A DNA stretch of 13,159 bases. It comes from Gammaproteobacteria bacterium. Lineage in GTDB: Bacteria > Pseudomonadota > Gammaproteobacteria > PS1 > Pseudothioglobaceae. The stretch lies in contig JAJRPY010000045.1 of assembly GCA_024280535.1 (NCBI GenBank), forward strand, positions 1 to 13,159, read 5' to 3'. Every line of letters begins with the position of its first letter. Positions within the stretch are counted from its first letter, which is position 1. Below the pieces are notes generated by a model. The model was not told where the DNA came from and made no database searches. It worked only from the letters and a program-made list of their open reading frames with translations. This document shows positions 1-7,834 of the stretch, one piece after another. The position numbers and the translations under genes were made by a program.

Positions 1-12
1 TCAATCAAAAAA

Positions 13-783
13 ATGTTAGAAAGCACACCCTTGTATAAAATTTCTAAACACTTTCGTAACAAAAGATTAATCCAACAGCGGACAGTGCATGATCAAAAAA
101 TGCTAGATTTTTATTCACAATTTGTTGCCCCTGACAAGCTTGTTTTTGATGTAGGTGCCAATATTGGGAATAGGGTAAAGATTCTTCTCAAACTAGGGGC
201 AGACGTCATCGCGATTGAGCCACAAGATGAATGTGTCAATGCCCTTAACTCATGTTTCGGCAAGAACAAACGCCTGACAATTATACAAAAGGTACTTGGT
301 TCATCAGTAGGTGAAGCAAAACTCATGATTAGCAATGCAAACACTATCTCATCCATGTCATCGGATTGGATTAAAGCAGTGCAATCAAGCGGCAGATTTT
401 CTGACCATTCTTGGGAAGGCGAACAAACTGTTTCAATGACCACACTTGACCAATTAATTGAACGTTATGGCACGCCAACTTTCATAAAAATTGATGTTGA
501 AGGCTTTGAGCACGAAGTTATCTCAGGTTTATCAAAACCTGTCCCCCATATTTCATTAGAATTTACGCCAGAATTTATTCATTCAACCTTTAAATGCATC
601 GAACACCTAGAATCACTTGGTGACGTTGTATTCAATTACTCACTAGGTGAAAGCATGCAGTTTGAATTAAAAGAGTATGTCACCTCTGAAGTGATGAAAG
701 ATATTCTTAATGGTTATGAGAATAGCAATGTTTTCGGAGATGTATATTGTCAATTCACAGAATTAACCAAGTCTAAACAATAA
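13..783 (+). CDS. FkbM family SAM-dependent methyltransferase
   Basis: The protein has the Rossmann-type fold signature of an S-adenosylmethionine-dependent methyltransferase of the FkbM family, which usually O-methylates sugars or secondary metabolites. The SAM-binding glycine motif FDVGANIG lies at residues 45-52. An acidic strand end, IEPQ, is at 68-71 and probably contacts the SAM ribose. The FkbM hallmark IKIDVEGFE is at about 158-166. The 256-residue length is normal for the family. No Shine-Dalgarno sequence precedes the ATG at 13, and the frame stays open to base 1, so the true start may lie outside the window. It is convergent with the kinase at 872-1816. A role in surface polysaccharide modification is plausible but the sequence does not show the substrate. 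Confidence 0.82.
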   Translation: MLESTPLYKISKHFRNKRLIQQRTVHDQKMLDFYSQFVAPDKLVFDVGANIGNRVKILLKLGADVIAIEPQDECVNALNSCFGKNKRLTIIQKVLGSSVGEAKLMISNANTISSMSSDWIKAVQSSGRFSDHSWEGEQTVSMTTLDQLIERYGTPTFIKIDVEGFEHEVISGLSKPVPHISLEFTPEFIHSTFKCIEHLESLGDVVFNYSLGESMQFELKEYVTSEVMKDILNGYENSNVFGDVYCQFTELTKSKQ

Positions 784-826
784 AACCACACTCAGCATTA
801 TTGGCAAAACCTAAAAACTACCTTAC

Positions 827-855
827 AAAAGATGCAAATCTTGCTGGCATCTTTT
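827..855. terminator. Hairpin between convergent genes, probable bidirectional terminator
   Basis: A perfect 9-base inverted repeat pairs AAAAGATGC (827-835) with GCATCTTTT (847-855) around an 11-base loop. The A/T ends of the stem give a short U-run on either strand. It lies between the stop of the methyltransferase (783) and the stop of the minus-strand kinase (872), the right place to end both transcripts. The U-tract is only four bases on each side, so strength is uncertain. Confidence 0.65.
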
Positions 856-871
856 GTTGTTATTTAACGGA

Positions 872-1816
872 TTAGCGTATTAAAGGTTCGTTGTAATTTT
901 GTTGGTATAGGCGTTCAATCTCGGCAAAATCAAACTGGTGATTTTGTGTGCCAAGGTGGGCGATTTTAATGGCGCCCAAAAGGCCTGCTAGTTGACCCGT
1001 GGTTTGCCAATCCATATGATTCATCAATCCGTATAGTAAACCAGCACGATACGCATCACCGCAACCAGTTGGATCTTGGGTTGATTGTGTTGTTGCTGGA
1101 GCAATGTTAATTACCTTGCCTTGTGTGTGAATTTCGCTACCTTGGGCGCCTTTGGTGATAATGAAGGCATCCAACATCGAAGCAATGGTGGTTAAATCCA
1201 AACCCGTTTTGTCTTGTAGCAATTGTGATTCATAATCATTAACTGCCACAAATGTCGCCTGCTCAATAAAGGCAATCAACTCTTGACCTGAAAACATAGG
1301 CATACCTTGACCTGGATCGAAAATAAAAGGAATTTTCGCATCACTAAATTGCTGGGCGTGCTGAATCATACCCTCTCGCCCATCCGGTGAGACAATGCCA
1401 ATATCGGCTATGGGCGCATCGCTGACCTGATTCTCATGAGAATTACTCATCGCACCAGGATGAAATGCAGTAATTTGATTATCATCCATATCTGTGGTGA
1501 TAAACGCCTGACCTGTATAAGCCCCTTTGATGGTTTTAATATGCGTGGTGTGCATGTGATGGGACTTCATCCAACTCATATAAGGTGCAAAATCCTCGCC
1601 CACCGTTGCCATAGGGACGGCGTTGGCACCCAATAAATGTAAATTATAGGCAATATTACCACCACAACCACCAAACTCTTTGCGCATAGTTGGCACCAAA
1701 AATGAGACATTGAGCATATGCACCTTGTCTGGCAAAATGTGATTTTTGAATTGGTCTTGAAAAACCATAATAGAATCAAAGGCGTATGATCCGCAAATTA
1801 GCGCTGTTTTCGACAT
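872..1816 (-). CDS. PfkB-family nucleoside/carbohydrate kinase
   Basis: This 314-residue protein is a ribokinase-like (PfkB) kinase that transfers phosphate from ATP to a sugar or nucleoside hydroxyl. The N-terminal glycine signature GGCGGN is at residues 49-54. The C-terminal signature DPTGCGDAYRAG starts at residue 248; D254 should be the catalytic base and the preceding residues form the anion hole. The GCGD form, and the segments ICGS near the start and FLVPTMR near residue 39, resemble from memory the broad-specificity nucleoside kinase of Burkholderia thailandensis. A nucleoside is therefore a better substrate guess than a free sugar. An AAGGA ribosome-binding site (1826-1830, complement) lies 9 bases before the ATG. 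It is the last gene of the minus-strand run, 20 bases after ispH, and probably shares its transcript. Confidence 0.85.
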   Translation of the reverse strand: MSKTALICGSYAFDSIMVFQDQFKNHILPDKVHMLNVSFLVPTMRKEFGGCGGNIAYNLHLLGANAVPMATVGEDFAPYMSWMKSHHMHTTHIKTIKGAYTGQAFITTDMDDNQITAFHPGAMSNSHENQVSDAPIADIGIVSPDGREGMIQHAQQFSDAKIPFIFDPGQGMPMFSGQELIAFIEQATFVAVNDYESQLLQDKTGLDLTTIASMLDAFIITKGAQGSEIHTQGKVINIAPATTQSTQDPTGCGDAYRAGLLYGLMNHMDWQTTGQLAGLLGAIKIAHLGTQNHQFDFAEIERLYQQNYNEPLIR

Positions 1817-1836
1817 GTTATTTTTTCCTTTTGTTG

Positions 1837-2763
1837 TTATCTTAATGCTTCTGGCACGGGAAAATGTACATTTTCCTCTGTGCCTTTAATTTCTTCTACC
1901 GTGCTTGCGCCTTGGTCGTATAAATAATTAACCACCGCTTGCACCAATATTTCTGGTGCTGATGCGCCCGCTGTCACGCCAATGGTTTTGACACCACTAA
2001 GCCACGCTGGATTAATTTCATCCGCGCCATCAATTAAATACGCAGGAATATTCAATTTTTCCGCAATTTCTCGCAATCGATTTGAATTTGAAGAGTTGCT
2101 AGAACCTAGCACCAACAACACTTCTGATGATTGTATCAATGTTTTAATAGCATCCTGACGATTTTGGGTGGCGTAACAAATATCGTCTTTTTTGGGTGCC
2201 TGAATATTGGGAAATTTTTGCTTGAGTTGATTAACCAAATGGTGTGTATCATCAACGGATAGCGTGGTTTGCGTGGTATAAGCAATATCAACCTGATTAG
2301 CAATTTCCAATTTCTCAATATCCGCGGCATTTTCAACCAATGCCACCGCTACACCTGCTTGGCTCTGACCCAGCGTGCCTTCCACCTCTGGATGCCCCTT
2401 GTGACCAATCAAAATAACCTGCGTATTTTGTTTTTGCCTGCGCGCCACCTCTTGATGCACTTTGGTCACCAATGGACAAGTGGCATCATAGACAATCGCA
2501 TCCAGCGCTTTGGCTTGTTTTCTAACCAATTGAGAGACACCATGTGCGCTAAAAATAACCACTTGATGATTAGGCACCTCGTCCATTTCCTTAACAAAAA
2601 TAGCACCCTTAGCACTAAGATTACGCACCACAAATTTATTATGCACCACCTCATTACGCACATAAACTGGACTGCCGTGTTTGGTTAATGCGCGTTCAAC
2701 AATTTCAATAGCGCGATCAACACCTGCGCAAAAACCGCGTGGATTGGCGAGTAATATTTTCAC
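1837..2763 (-). CDS. ispH: 4-hydroxy-3-methylbut-2-enyl diphosphate reductase
   Basis: IspH (LytB) performs the last step of the MEP isoprenoid pathway, reducing HMBPP to IPP and DMAPP with a [4Fe-4S] cluster. The three cluster cysteines are C12 (in RGFCAG), C96 (in DATCP) and C196 (in ICYATQ). Substrate-binding H41, H74 (AHG) and H124, and catalytic E126 (in GHPEVEGT), are all present. Length is 308 residues, against about 316 in E. coli. The start is GTG at 2763-2761, inside a GTGA overlap with the fkpB stop, and no separate ribosome-binding site is visible, so translation is probably coupled to fkpB. The fkpB-ispH pairing is conserved in gammaproteobacteria. Confidence 0.97.
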   Translation of the reverse strand: MKILLANPRGFCAGVDRAIEIVERALTKHGSPVYVRNEVVHNKFVVRNLSAKGAIFVKEMDEVPNHQVVIFSAHGVSQLVRKQAKALDAIVYDATCPLVTKVHQEVARRQKQNTQVILIGHKGHPEVEGTLGQSQAGVAVALVENAADIEKLEIANQVDIAYTTQTTLSVDDTHHLVNQLKQKFPNIQAPKKDDICYATQNRQDAIKTLIQSSEVLLVLGSSNSSNSNRLREIAEKLNIPAYLIDGADEINPAWLSGVKTIGVTAGASAPEILVQAVVNYLYDQGASTVEEIKGTEENVHFPVPEALR

Positions 2764-3170
2764 AGCGTTATGGCTAAAATATGCACTTGAAACGCCACAT
2801 CAGCACCTGCCAATGGATGGTTAAAATTCACCCTAATTTTCTCACCCTCAATGCTATCAATACAACCCACATAGGCATCCCCCGTGGGAGTGGTAAATTC
2901 TACGGCTGCATCTACTGCTAATGTCATATCACTTGGAAACTCACCCCGTTGCATCACTTGAAAGGCCTCATCATCGCTATCACCAAAGGCCTCAGCAGCA
3001 CTCAATAAAAAAGTTTGTAATTGACCCAATTTGGCCTCAAGCACACAACGCTCCAAACAAGGGTCAAGTTGTCCATCGCCGATTTCAAATAATAATGACT
3101 CATCCCACGCCTCATCAACCAAAGCGCCATTTGCATGGCTTAATTTATAGTGAATTTCGTAACTAGCCAT
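2760..3170 (-). CDS. fkpB: FKBP-type peptidyl-prolyl isomerase (SlpA type)
   Basis: A short cytoplasmic FKBP-type proline isomerase and chaperone of the SlpA/FkpB group, 136 residues against 149 in E. coli. The motif FNHPLAG near residue 116 is the hallmark of SlpD/SlpA-type FKBPs. The middle of the protein fits the insert-in-flap chaperone domain. There is no signal peptide. The ATG at 3170 lies inside the end of accD, an 8-base overlap in a different frame. Its own TGA overlaps the GTG of ispH by four bases. No Shine-Dalgarno is visible, which fits translational coupling from accD through to ispH. Confidence 0.92.
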   Translation of the reverse strand: MASYEIHYKLSHANGALVDEAWDESLLFEIGDGQLDPCLERCVLEAKLGQLQTFLLSAAEAFGDSDDEAFQVMQRGEFPSDMTLAVDAAVEFTTPTGDAYVGCIDSIEGEKIRVNFNHPLAGADVAFQVHILAITL

Positions 3171-4011
3171 TATTAAACGTGCAAGCTGTTAATATGGTAT
3201 GCACTTGCTGGCGTAAATCATGGCGATGAACAATCATATCAATCGCACCTTTTTCAAGCAAAAATTCACTGCGCTGAAAGCCTTCAGGTAACTCTTCACG
3301 CACCGTTTGCTCAACAACACGAGGGCCGGCAAAGCCAATTAACGCATTAGGCTCAGCGATATGCACATCACCCAACATAGCAAAACTGGCTGAAACACCG
3401 CCCATGGTCGGGTCTGTCAAAATAGAAATAAATGGAATTTTTTTATCACTTAATAATTTAAGTATGAGTGATGTTTTGCTCATTTGCATCAGCGAAAATA
3501 AGCCTTCTTGCATACGTGCCCCTCCTGATGCTGAAAAACAAATCAACGGCGCGCCCGTTTTGAGGCTATATTGAGCTGCACGCACAAATTTTTCGCCCAC
3601 AACTGAGCCCATAGAACCGCCCATAAATTTAAACTCAAACGCTGCCACAACGACCTTCATCCCAGTTAATGTCCCCGTTTTGACGACCATTGCCTCTTTT
3701 TCACCCGTGGCTTTTTGTGCTTGAATATATCGGTCTTTATATTTTTTTTGGTCTCTAAATTTAAGCGGATCGACCGCCTCCAAATTAGCTGCTATTTCTG
3801 CCTGACCCGTCTCATCTAAAAAACTCTCAATCCGCACTCTTGCAGAAATACGCATATGATAATCACACTTAGGGCAAACATACGTTGCGCTTTTTAATTC
3901 TTCGGTGTAAATCGTCGCTTCACACTTTGGGCACTTACTCCACAAGCCTTCTGGAATATTTTTTTTAACCACATTGGTGATCGAGGGTAAGATTTTTTCT
4001 AGCCAACTCAT
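3163..4011 (-). CDS. accD: Acetyl-CoA carboxylase carboxyltransferase subunit beta
   Basis: AccD forms the carboxyltransferase with AccA and moves CO2 from carboxybiotin to acetyl-CoA, making malonyl-CoA for fatty acid synthesis. The N-terminal zinc ribbon has its four cysteines at 27, 30, 46 and 49, the same numbering as E. coli AccD. The crotonase-like core follows, with the oxyanion-hole and CoA-binding segments [11 protein letters not shown] near residue 160 and [13 protein letters not shown] near 199. At 282 residues it is slightly shorter than the 304 of E. coli, mostly at the C terminus. An AAGGA site (4019-4023, complement) stands 7 bases before the ATG. The trpA-accD order, 15 bases apart, is common in gammaproteobacteria. 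Confidence 0.97.
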   Translation of the reverse strand: MSWLEKILPSITNVVKKNIPEGLWSKCPKCEATIYTEELKSATYVCPKCDYHMRISARVRIESFLDETGQAEIAANLEAVDPLKFRDQKKYKDRYIQAQKATGEKEAMVVKTGTLTGMKVVVAAFEFKFMGGSMGSVVGEKFVRAAQYSLKTGAPLICFSASGGARMQEGLFSLMQMSKTSLILKLLSDKKIPFISILTDPTMGGVSASFAMLGDVHIAEPNALIGFAGPRVVEQTVREELPEGFQRSEFLLEKGAIDMIVHRHDLRQQVHTILTACTFNNG

Positions 4012-4026
4012 CTCTAAATCCTTATT

Positions 4027-4830
4027 TTAATTATTAATTGCTGAGGAAATTTGCTTTGCCAAACTCCCAACACTTGCCAACATTTTAGCCTTATCTTGGG
4101 CATATTGCTCAATAAATGCAACCAAAGACGAACCCACAATCACTGCATCGGCATTATTAGACACCAATTTTGCCGTTGCCGCATCTTTAATACCAAAACC
4201 CACGCCAACTGGCAAATCAATATAACGGCGAATCCTACCCAAATGATACGTCACTGAATCAATGTCTAAATGCCCTGCCCCCGTCACCCCTTTTAGCGAC
4301 ACAAAATACACAAAGCCTGAAGCAATAGTGGCTAAAAACTCAATACGCGCATCCGTAGTCGTCGGCGCCACCAAAAAAATAAAATCAACATACTGATTAT
4401 CCAGCGCTTGCTTTAACTCATGCGCCTCCTCTGGCGGCATATCCACCACCAACACCCCATCCACCCCACTATTGCCCGCCGCCTCAGCAAACGCCTGATA
4501 GCCAAACACTTCAATCGGATTCAAATATCCCATCAACACAATAGCAGTCGTATTATTGCCTTGTCGAAATTGTCTAACCAACGCCAACACATCACGTAAA
4601 CTCACCCCAGCTGCCACTGCCCGTTCATGCGATTTGGCAATCACCGGCCCATCCGCCATCGGATCTGAAAACGCCACCCCAAGTTCAATCACATCTGCGC
4701 CATTTTCAACCAACACTTGCATTAACTCAAGGGTATTATCCAACCCGCTATCACCTGCGGTGATAAAGGGGATGAAGGCTTTTTTATTGCCTTTTTTTAA
4801 AGTCTCAAATACTTTTTTTATTCTACTCAT
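4027..4830 (-). CDS. trpA: Tryptophan synthase alpha chain
   Basis: TrpA cleaves indole-3-glycerol phosphate to indole and glyceraldehyde-3-phosphate and passes indole through a tunnel to TrpB. Catalytic E49 and D60 fall at exactly the E. coli positions. The phosphate-binding loops GVGFG and IVGSS are present in the C-terminal half. Length is 267 residues, against 268 in E. coli. The signature reads LGVAFSDPMADGP, with alanine at position 53 where proline is usual. The expected partner trpB does not precede it. Instead the ATG overlaps the stop of a small TOPRIM gene by four bases (ATGA), and no ribosome-binding site is visible, so trpA appears translationally coupled to that gene. Confidence 0.97.
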   Translation of the reverse strand: MSRIKKVFETLKKGNKKAFIPFITAGDSGLDNTLELMQVLVENGADVIELGVAFSDPMADGPVIAKSHERAVAAGVSLRDVLALVRQFRQGNNTTAIVLMGYLNPIEVFGYQAFAEAAGNSGVDGVLVVDMPPEEAHELKQALDNQYVDFIFLVAPTTTDARIEFLATIASGFVYFVSLKGVTGAGHLDIDSVTYHLGRIRRYIDLPVGVGFGIKDAATAKLVSNNADAVIVGSSLVAFIEQYAQDKAKMLASVGSLAKQISSAINN

Positions 4831-5363
4831 TGGAATAAAACCGTTAATTTTTGTTTTAGTTCATCAAAATCTGAATGTTTAAAATCGTATGGCGCTTGTG
4901 GATAAAGCTTTCTATAAATACAAGTTGAAATCTTTTTATTCCTGTTTCTGTCTGTAATATCAAGGCACTGATCAAACTCTTTAAAGCATTGTTTTTTATC
5001 CAGTGTGCCAATAATAAAATCATCAAGATTATTCTTAAAAATATAATAATCAGTTGGGATATTCCAATTTAATCCCTTTGTTAAATTATTTATTGCCTTT
5101 ATACTCTTATCCATGCCACCAATTTTGGCATCATTTTGTTCAAAATCAGCATCAAAAATAAACAAGACTTTTTTGATTGTCTTGCCAATTAATTTAGATT
5201 CTTTAGTATAGCTGTTAGTTTTCAATAATAAACTTTTACCATCTGTTGGGAAAATATATTGACCGTATTCAGGCTTTGATGTTATTTTTCCATTTTCTTT
5301 TAAGTGCTGTAAGATTTTAATAATAAATCTTTTATCATCTTCACCTTCACAAAAAATCCTCAC
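4827..5363 (-). CDS. Small TOPRIM-domain protein (DUF3226-like), partner of the upstream ATPase
   Basis: A 178-residue hypothetical protein with TOPRIM-fold hallmarks. The N terminus reads FCEGEDD (residues 4-10), the EGxxD motif that supplies the metal-binding glutamate (E6). The hydrophobic strand VLFIF then leads into D71-A-D73, the DxD metal site. A later NNLDDF (111-116) and a C-terminal KHSDFDELKQ segment resemble DUF3226 proteins as I remember them. Divalent-metal nuclease activity is inferred, not shown. The start is GTG at 5363 in a GTGA overlap with the ATPase stop, and the TGA overlaps the trpA ATG. The gene is very AT-rich (14/60 GC at 5041-5100, 12/60 at 5281-5340). Alternative: a non-catalytic partner of the ATPase. 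Confidence 0.78.
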   Translation of the reverse strand: MRIFCEGEDDKRFIIKILQHLKENGKITSKPEYGQYIFPTDGKSLLLKTNSYTKESKLIGKTIKKVLFIFDADFEQNDAKIGGMDKSIKAINNLTKGLNWNIPTDYYIFKNNLDDFIIGTLDKKQCFKEFDQCLDITDRNRNKKISTCIYRKLYPQAPYDFKHSDFDELKQKLTVLFQ

Positions 5364-6412
5364 TCCCAGCCCCTAACTTCCATACCATTATCTATCTCAC
5401 TAATAATTTCTTCATAATTTAGGACGACGCTTTCTATTTTTTCATCCACTTTTCCAAGTTCAATCAGGGCAATATCCTCATCAGCCAATTTCTTGGCAAC
5501 TCTAGCATAAGATTCCAAACATTCTTTAGAGTGAGTTGTTGCAAAAACTTGGATATTTTGCTTCTTTGAGATGGTTAAAACTATACCCCACAACTTATCA
5601 AAATTTTTATAATGAATGCCGTTTTCTATTTCATCCAAATAAATGGTTGTATCTTTATGCGACAATAAAACAATAATTATTTTGATAAAGTGCCTTATTC
5701 CATCTCCAAACTCTGACAGATTAATAAATTTTTCACCTGCTCTTTTCAGCATAATCGTATTTTTAATAATATCCAATTCTTGAATATTAAACATCTCTAT
5801 TAATGAATCATTGAGTTGTTTGATTTCGCTATTGATTTTTAAATCATCAATAAGATCATTGAGCTGCTGGCTGTCATTACACATTGAAACAAAAATATAA
5901 TGTTTGAAAGTTGGTAAATGATTTTTTGTATAAATTTCCCCATACCTCTTATGATTTCTAAAATTTACAACATTAACCTCTTCCCGATGCCCCCAATTTC
6001 CCCACGCTTGAGTGCCAAAATGTTCTGAACCTATGAAACTATCATACAAAACTAATTTAAATTTTTCATTCATTGCAATATTGAAGTTATCAGTATTTAT
6101 CTTTGACTCTTCTTTTAACCAGGCTAGAATAAAATCAGATTTTTCTCTATTTTGTTGCACTTCCAACAATAATTTTATTAATTCAAACTCAAACCAAACT
6201 CTATCAATCTTAGCCCCTGTATTTTTATTATAATTGTGTTCTTTAAAAATATTGAACGCACTAGACAGTAAAAAACAAGCCTCCATAAAGGCTGTTTTGC
6301 CGACATTATTTTCGCCAGTAATTAAATTAACCCGCTCAAAACCCTCAGCCTTAAAATTATCAAAGCACTTGAATTTTTCAATTTCTATATTTTTAATAAA
6401 ATGTTCGCTCAT
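5360..6412 (-). CDS. SMC/ABC-like AAA ATPase (AAA_15/AAA_21, OLD-type)
   Basis: A 350-residue soluble ATPase of the kind found in OLD nucleases and many anti-phage systems. It starts with an RecF-like strand (IEIEKFKCF) and Walker A GENNVGKT at residues 33-40. It has an ABC-signature-like SEFGDGIR near 233-240, Walker B TIYLDEIENG near 256-265 (D260, E261) and an H-loop ATTHS ending near 295. About 190 residues separate Walker A from the signature, too short for a long coiled coil, and there is no C-terminal TOPRIM domain; that activity seems to sit in the next gene. I chose the ATG at 6412; a GTG directly before it at 6415 is the alternative. The stop overlaps the TOPRIM gene by four bases, and hemE ends 8 bases upstream of the ATG. 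It is AT-richer than hemE and trpA. Confidence 0.85.
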   Translation of the reverse strand: MSEHFIKNIEIEKFKCFDNFKAEGFERVNLITGENNVGKTAFMEACFLLSSAFNIFKEHNYNKNTGAKIDRVWFEFELIKLLLEVQQNREKSDFILAWLKEESKINTDNFNIAMNEKFKLVLYDSFIGSEHFGTQAWGNWGHREEVNVVNFRNHKRYGEIYTKNHLPTFKHYIFVSMCNDSQQLNDLIDDLKINSEIKQLNDSLIEMFNIQELDIIKNTIMLKRAGEKFINLSEFGDGIRHFIKIIIVLLSHKDTTIYLDEIENGIHYKNFDKLWGIVLTISKKQNIQVFATTHSKECLESYARVAKKLADEDIALIELGKVDEKIESVVLNYEEIISEIDNGMEVRGWE

Positions 6413-6420
6413 CACAACGC

Positions 6421-7452
6421 CTACTTTGCCCCAAATTTGTGCACTGCTTCAACCAAAACTTGCATATTCTCAGGGTCAACATCAGGGGTGATGCCGTGAC
6501 CAAGGTTAAAAATATGCCCTGTATTGCCTTTGAATTGTGCCAATACTTTTTTGACTTCTTGTTCAATGACGGCGGGTGAGGCATACAAAACGGCAGGGTC
6601 AAGATTGCCTTGAATGGCAACTTGGCTGCCAATCTGGCGCTCAACCTCACCCAGCTCAACTGTCCAATCAATGCCAACGCCATCACAGCCTGTATTGGCA
6701 ATTTCATTAAGTTGTTTGCCGCCATTTTTACTAAATAAGGTGATTGGGGTGTTTGGGTGTTGTGCCTTTACTTTTGTAATGATTTTTGCCATATAATCCA
6801 GTGAAAAATCTAGGTAGTTTTGCTTGGATAAAACCCCGCCCCAAGTGTCAAATATCATTACACTATCGGCACCCGATAAGATTTGTTGGTTAAGATAATA
6901 AATCACACTATCGGCTAATTTACTCAATAATAAATGCAGTGCTTTTGGCTCATTAAATAACATCGCCTTTGTTTTGGCGAAGGTTTTACTACTGCCGCCT
7001 TCAATCATATAGGTGGCTAGCGTCCAAGGGCTGCCGCTAAACCCAATCAACGGCACCCGGTTATTAAGTGCTTTTTTAATAGTTGCAACGCCATCAAAAA
7101 CATAGGTTAAATCGTCGTTTAAATTGCTGGGTAGATTTTGGATGTCTTTTAAGTTTTGGATAGGGTGTTTAAATTTTGGCCCTTCGCCCTCTGAAAAATA
7201 CAGCCCCAAACCCATCGCATCAGGAATGGTTAAAATGTCTGAAAATAAAATCGCGGCATCTAAATCAAACCTGTCAATCGGTTGCATGGTTACTTCACAG
7301 GCCAATTCTGGATTTTTACATAGAGATAAAAAATCCCCTGCTTTTTTGCGAGTGGCGCGATATTCTGGCAAATAACGACCTGCTTGGCGCATTACCCAGA
7401 TTGGGGTGCGAGAAACGGGCTTTTTTTGCAGGGCGTTTATATAATCAGACAT
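6421..7452 (-). CDS. hemE: Uroporphyrinogen decarboxylase
   Basis: HemE removes four carboxyl groups from uroporphyrinogen III to give coproporphyrinogen III in cytosolic haem synthesis. Signature 1, [15 protein letters not shown], is at residues 17-31 with substrate-binding R22 and R26. The catalytic aspartate is D72 in LFSDIL. Signature 2, [17 protein letters not shown], covers about 137-153. FDTWGG (201-206) and a conserved NLGHGI near residue 320 complete the active site. Length is 343 residues, a little under the 354 of E. coli. No good Shine-Dalgarno precedes the ATG. A TATAAT lies about 32 bases upstream, after the rpmE terminator, so hemE probably heads the minus-strand transcript that runs on through the ATPase cassette. 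Confidence 0.97.
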   Translation of the reverse strand: MSDYINALQKKPVSRTPIWVMRQAGRYLPEYRATRKKAGDFLSLCKNPELACEVTMQPIDRFDLDAAILFSDILTIPDAMGLGLYFSEGEGPKFKHPIQNLKDIQNLPSNLNDDLTYVFDGVATIKKALNNRVPLIGFSGSPWTLATYMIEGGSSKTFAKTKAMLFNEPKALHLLLSKLADSVIYYLNQQILSGADSVMIFDTWGGVLSKQNYLDFSLDYMAKIITKVKAQHPNTPITLFSKNGGKQLNEIANTGCDGVGIDWTVELGEVERQIGSQVAIQGNLDPAVLYASPAVIEQEVKKVLAQFKGNTGHIFNLGHGITPDVDPENMQVLVEAVHKFGAK

Positions 7453-7483
7453 AATTCTGGATAGATGGATTAATTAGTGTGTA

Positions 7484-7489
7484 ATTATA
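7484..7489 (-). promoter_or_regulatory. Putative -10 box for the hemE transcript
   Basis: The minus strand reads TATAAT at 7489-7484, between the rpmE terminator (ending at 7514 on this strand) and the hemE ATG at 7452. Transcription would start near 7477 and leave a leader of about 25 bases. No TTGACA-like -35 box is visible at 16-18 bases upstream, so the call rests on the perfect -10 and its position. Confidence 0.45.
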
Positions 7490-7513
7490 GCGATTTTGCT
7501 TAGCATTCGGGCG

Positions 7514-7543
7514 AAAAAAAAGCCACATAATGGTGGCTTTTTT
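7514..7543 (-). terminator. Rho-independent terminator after rpmE
   Basis: GCCAC (7522-7526) pairs with GTGGC (7533-7537) around a 6-base loop, and flanking A and T runs extend the stem to as many as 11 pairs. On the minus strand the stem is followed by a run of eight T (complement of 7514-7521), the classic intrinsic terminator form. It begins 16 bases after the rpmE stop and separates rpmE from hemE. Confidence 0.85.
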
Positions 7544-7558
7544 GTCAATTGATCAGGT

Positions 7559-7771
7559 TTATCGTTTAAATGTGCCAAAACGTGATTTAAATTTCTCAAC
7601 ACGACCAGCACTATCCATAATTTTTTGCTTACCAGTATAAAAAGGATGGCAACTTGAGCAAACATCAAGATGCAATTCTTCTTTGCCAATGGTTGAGCGT
7701 GTTTCAAATTTATTGCCGCAAGAGCAAGCTACTTTAACGGTGTCGTAATTAGGGTGAATATCTGTTTTCAT
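7559..7771 (-). CDS. rpmE: 50S ribosomal protein L31, zinc-binding type
   Basis: A 70-residue L31 of the large ribosomal subunit, at the intersubunit bridge. It begins MKTDIHP and carries four zinc-ligand cysteines at 16, 18, 38 and 41, so this is the C+ form rather than the zinc-independent paralogue. The conserved [10 protein letters not shown] follows, then the basic tail GRVEKF. The cysteine pattern implies zinc-replete expression; no Zur site was recognised upstream. It appears monocistronic: a TATAAT at 7813-7808 (minus strand) lies 37 bases before the ATG, and the terminator at 7514-7543 follows. Confidence 0.96.
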   Translation of the reverse strand: MKTDIHPNYDTVKVACSCGNKFETRSTIGKEELHLDVCSSCHPFYTGKQKIMDSAGRVEKFKSRFGTFKR

Positions 7772-7807
7772 GGGCTTAAAATAAAGTTAAATCTCGAAAG
7801 AGGACAA

Positions 7808-7813
7808 ATTATA
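7808..7813 (-). promoter_or_regulatory. Putative -10 box of rpmE
   Basis: The minus strand reads TATAAT here, in the 63-base gap between the copper ATPase stop and the rpmE ATG. A leader of about 30 bases would result. The leader contains a small CTC-GAAA-GAG hairpin with a GNRA-type loop, near 7793-7802. The -35 region falls inside the end of the ATPase gene and is weak. Confidence 0.4.
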
Positions 7814-7834
7814 CACGACCTACGCCCCAGTATT

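Noticed and set aside
111..443. 110-codon minus-strand frame inside the methyltransferase
   Set aside because: It lies wholly antisense to a gene with clear FkbM motifs and encodes nothing recognisable.
4827..6412. Naming the ATPase-TOPRIM pair as PARIS, Gabija, Septu or a retron system
   Set aside because: Gabija GajA is a fused protein with a helicase partner, Septu uses an HNH partner, retrons need an RT and ncRNA, and the TOPRIM protein here looks too small and different for PARIS AriB. Only the general split-OLD architecture is supported.
6393..6725. 110-codon minus-strand frame overlapping the end of hemE
   Set aside because: It overlaps the conserved HemE C terminus in another frame; composition suggests a shadow.
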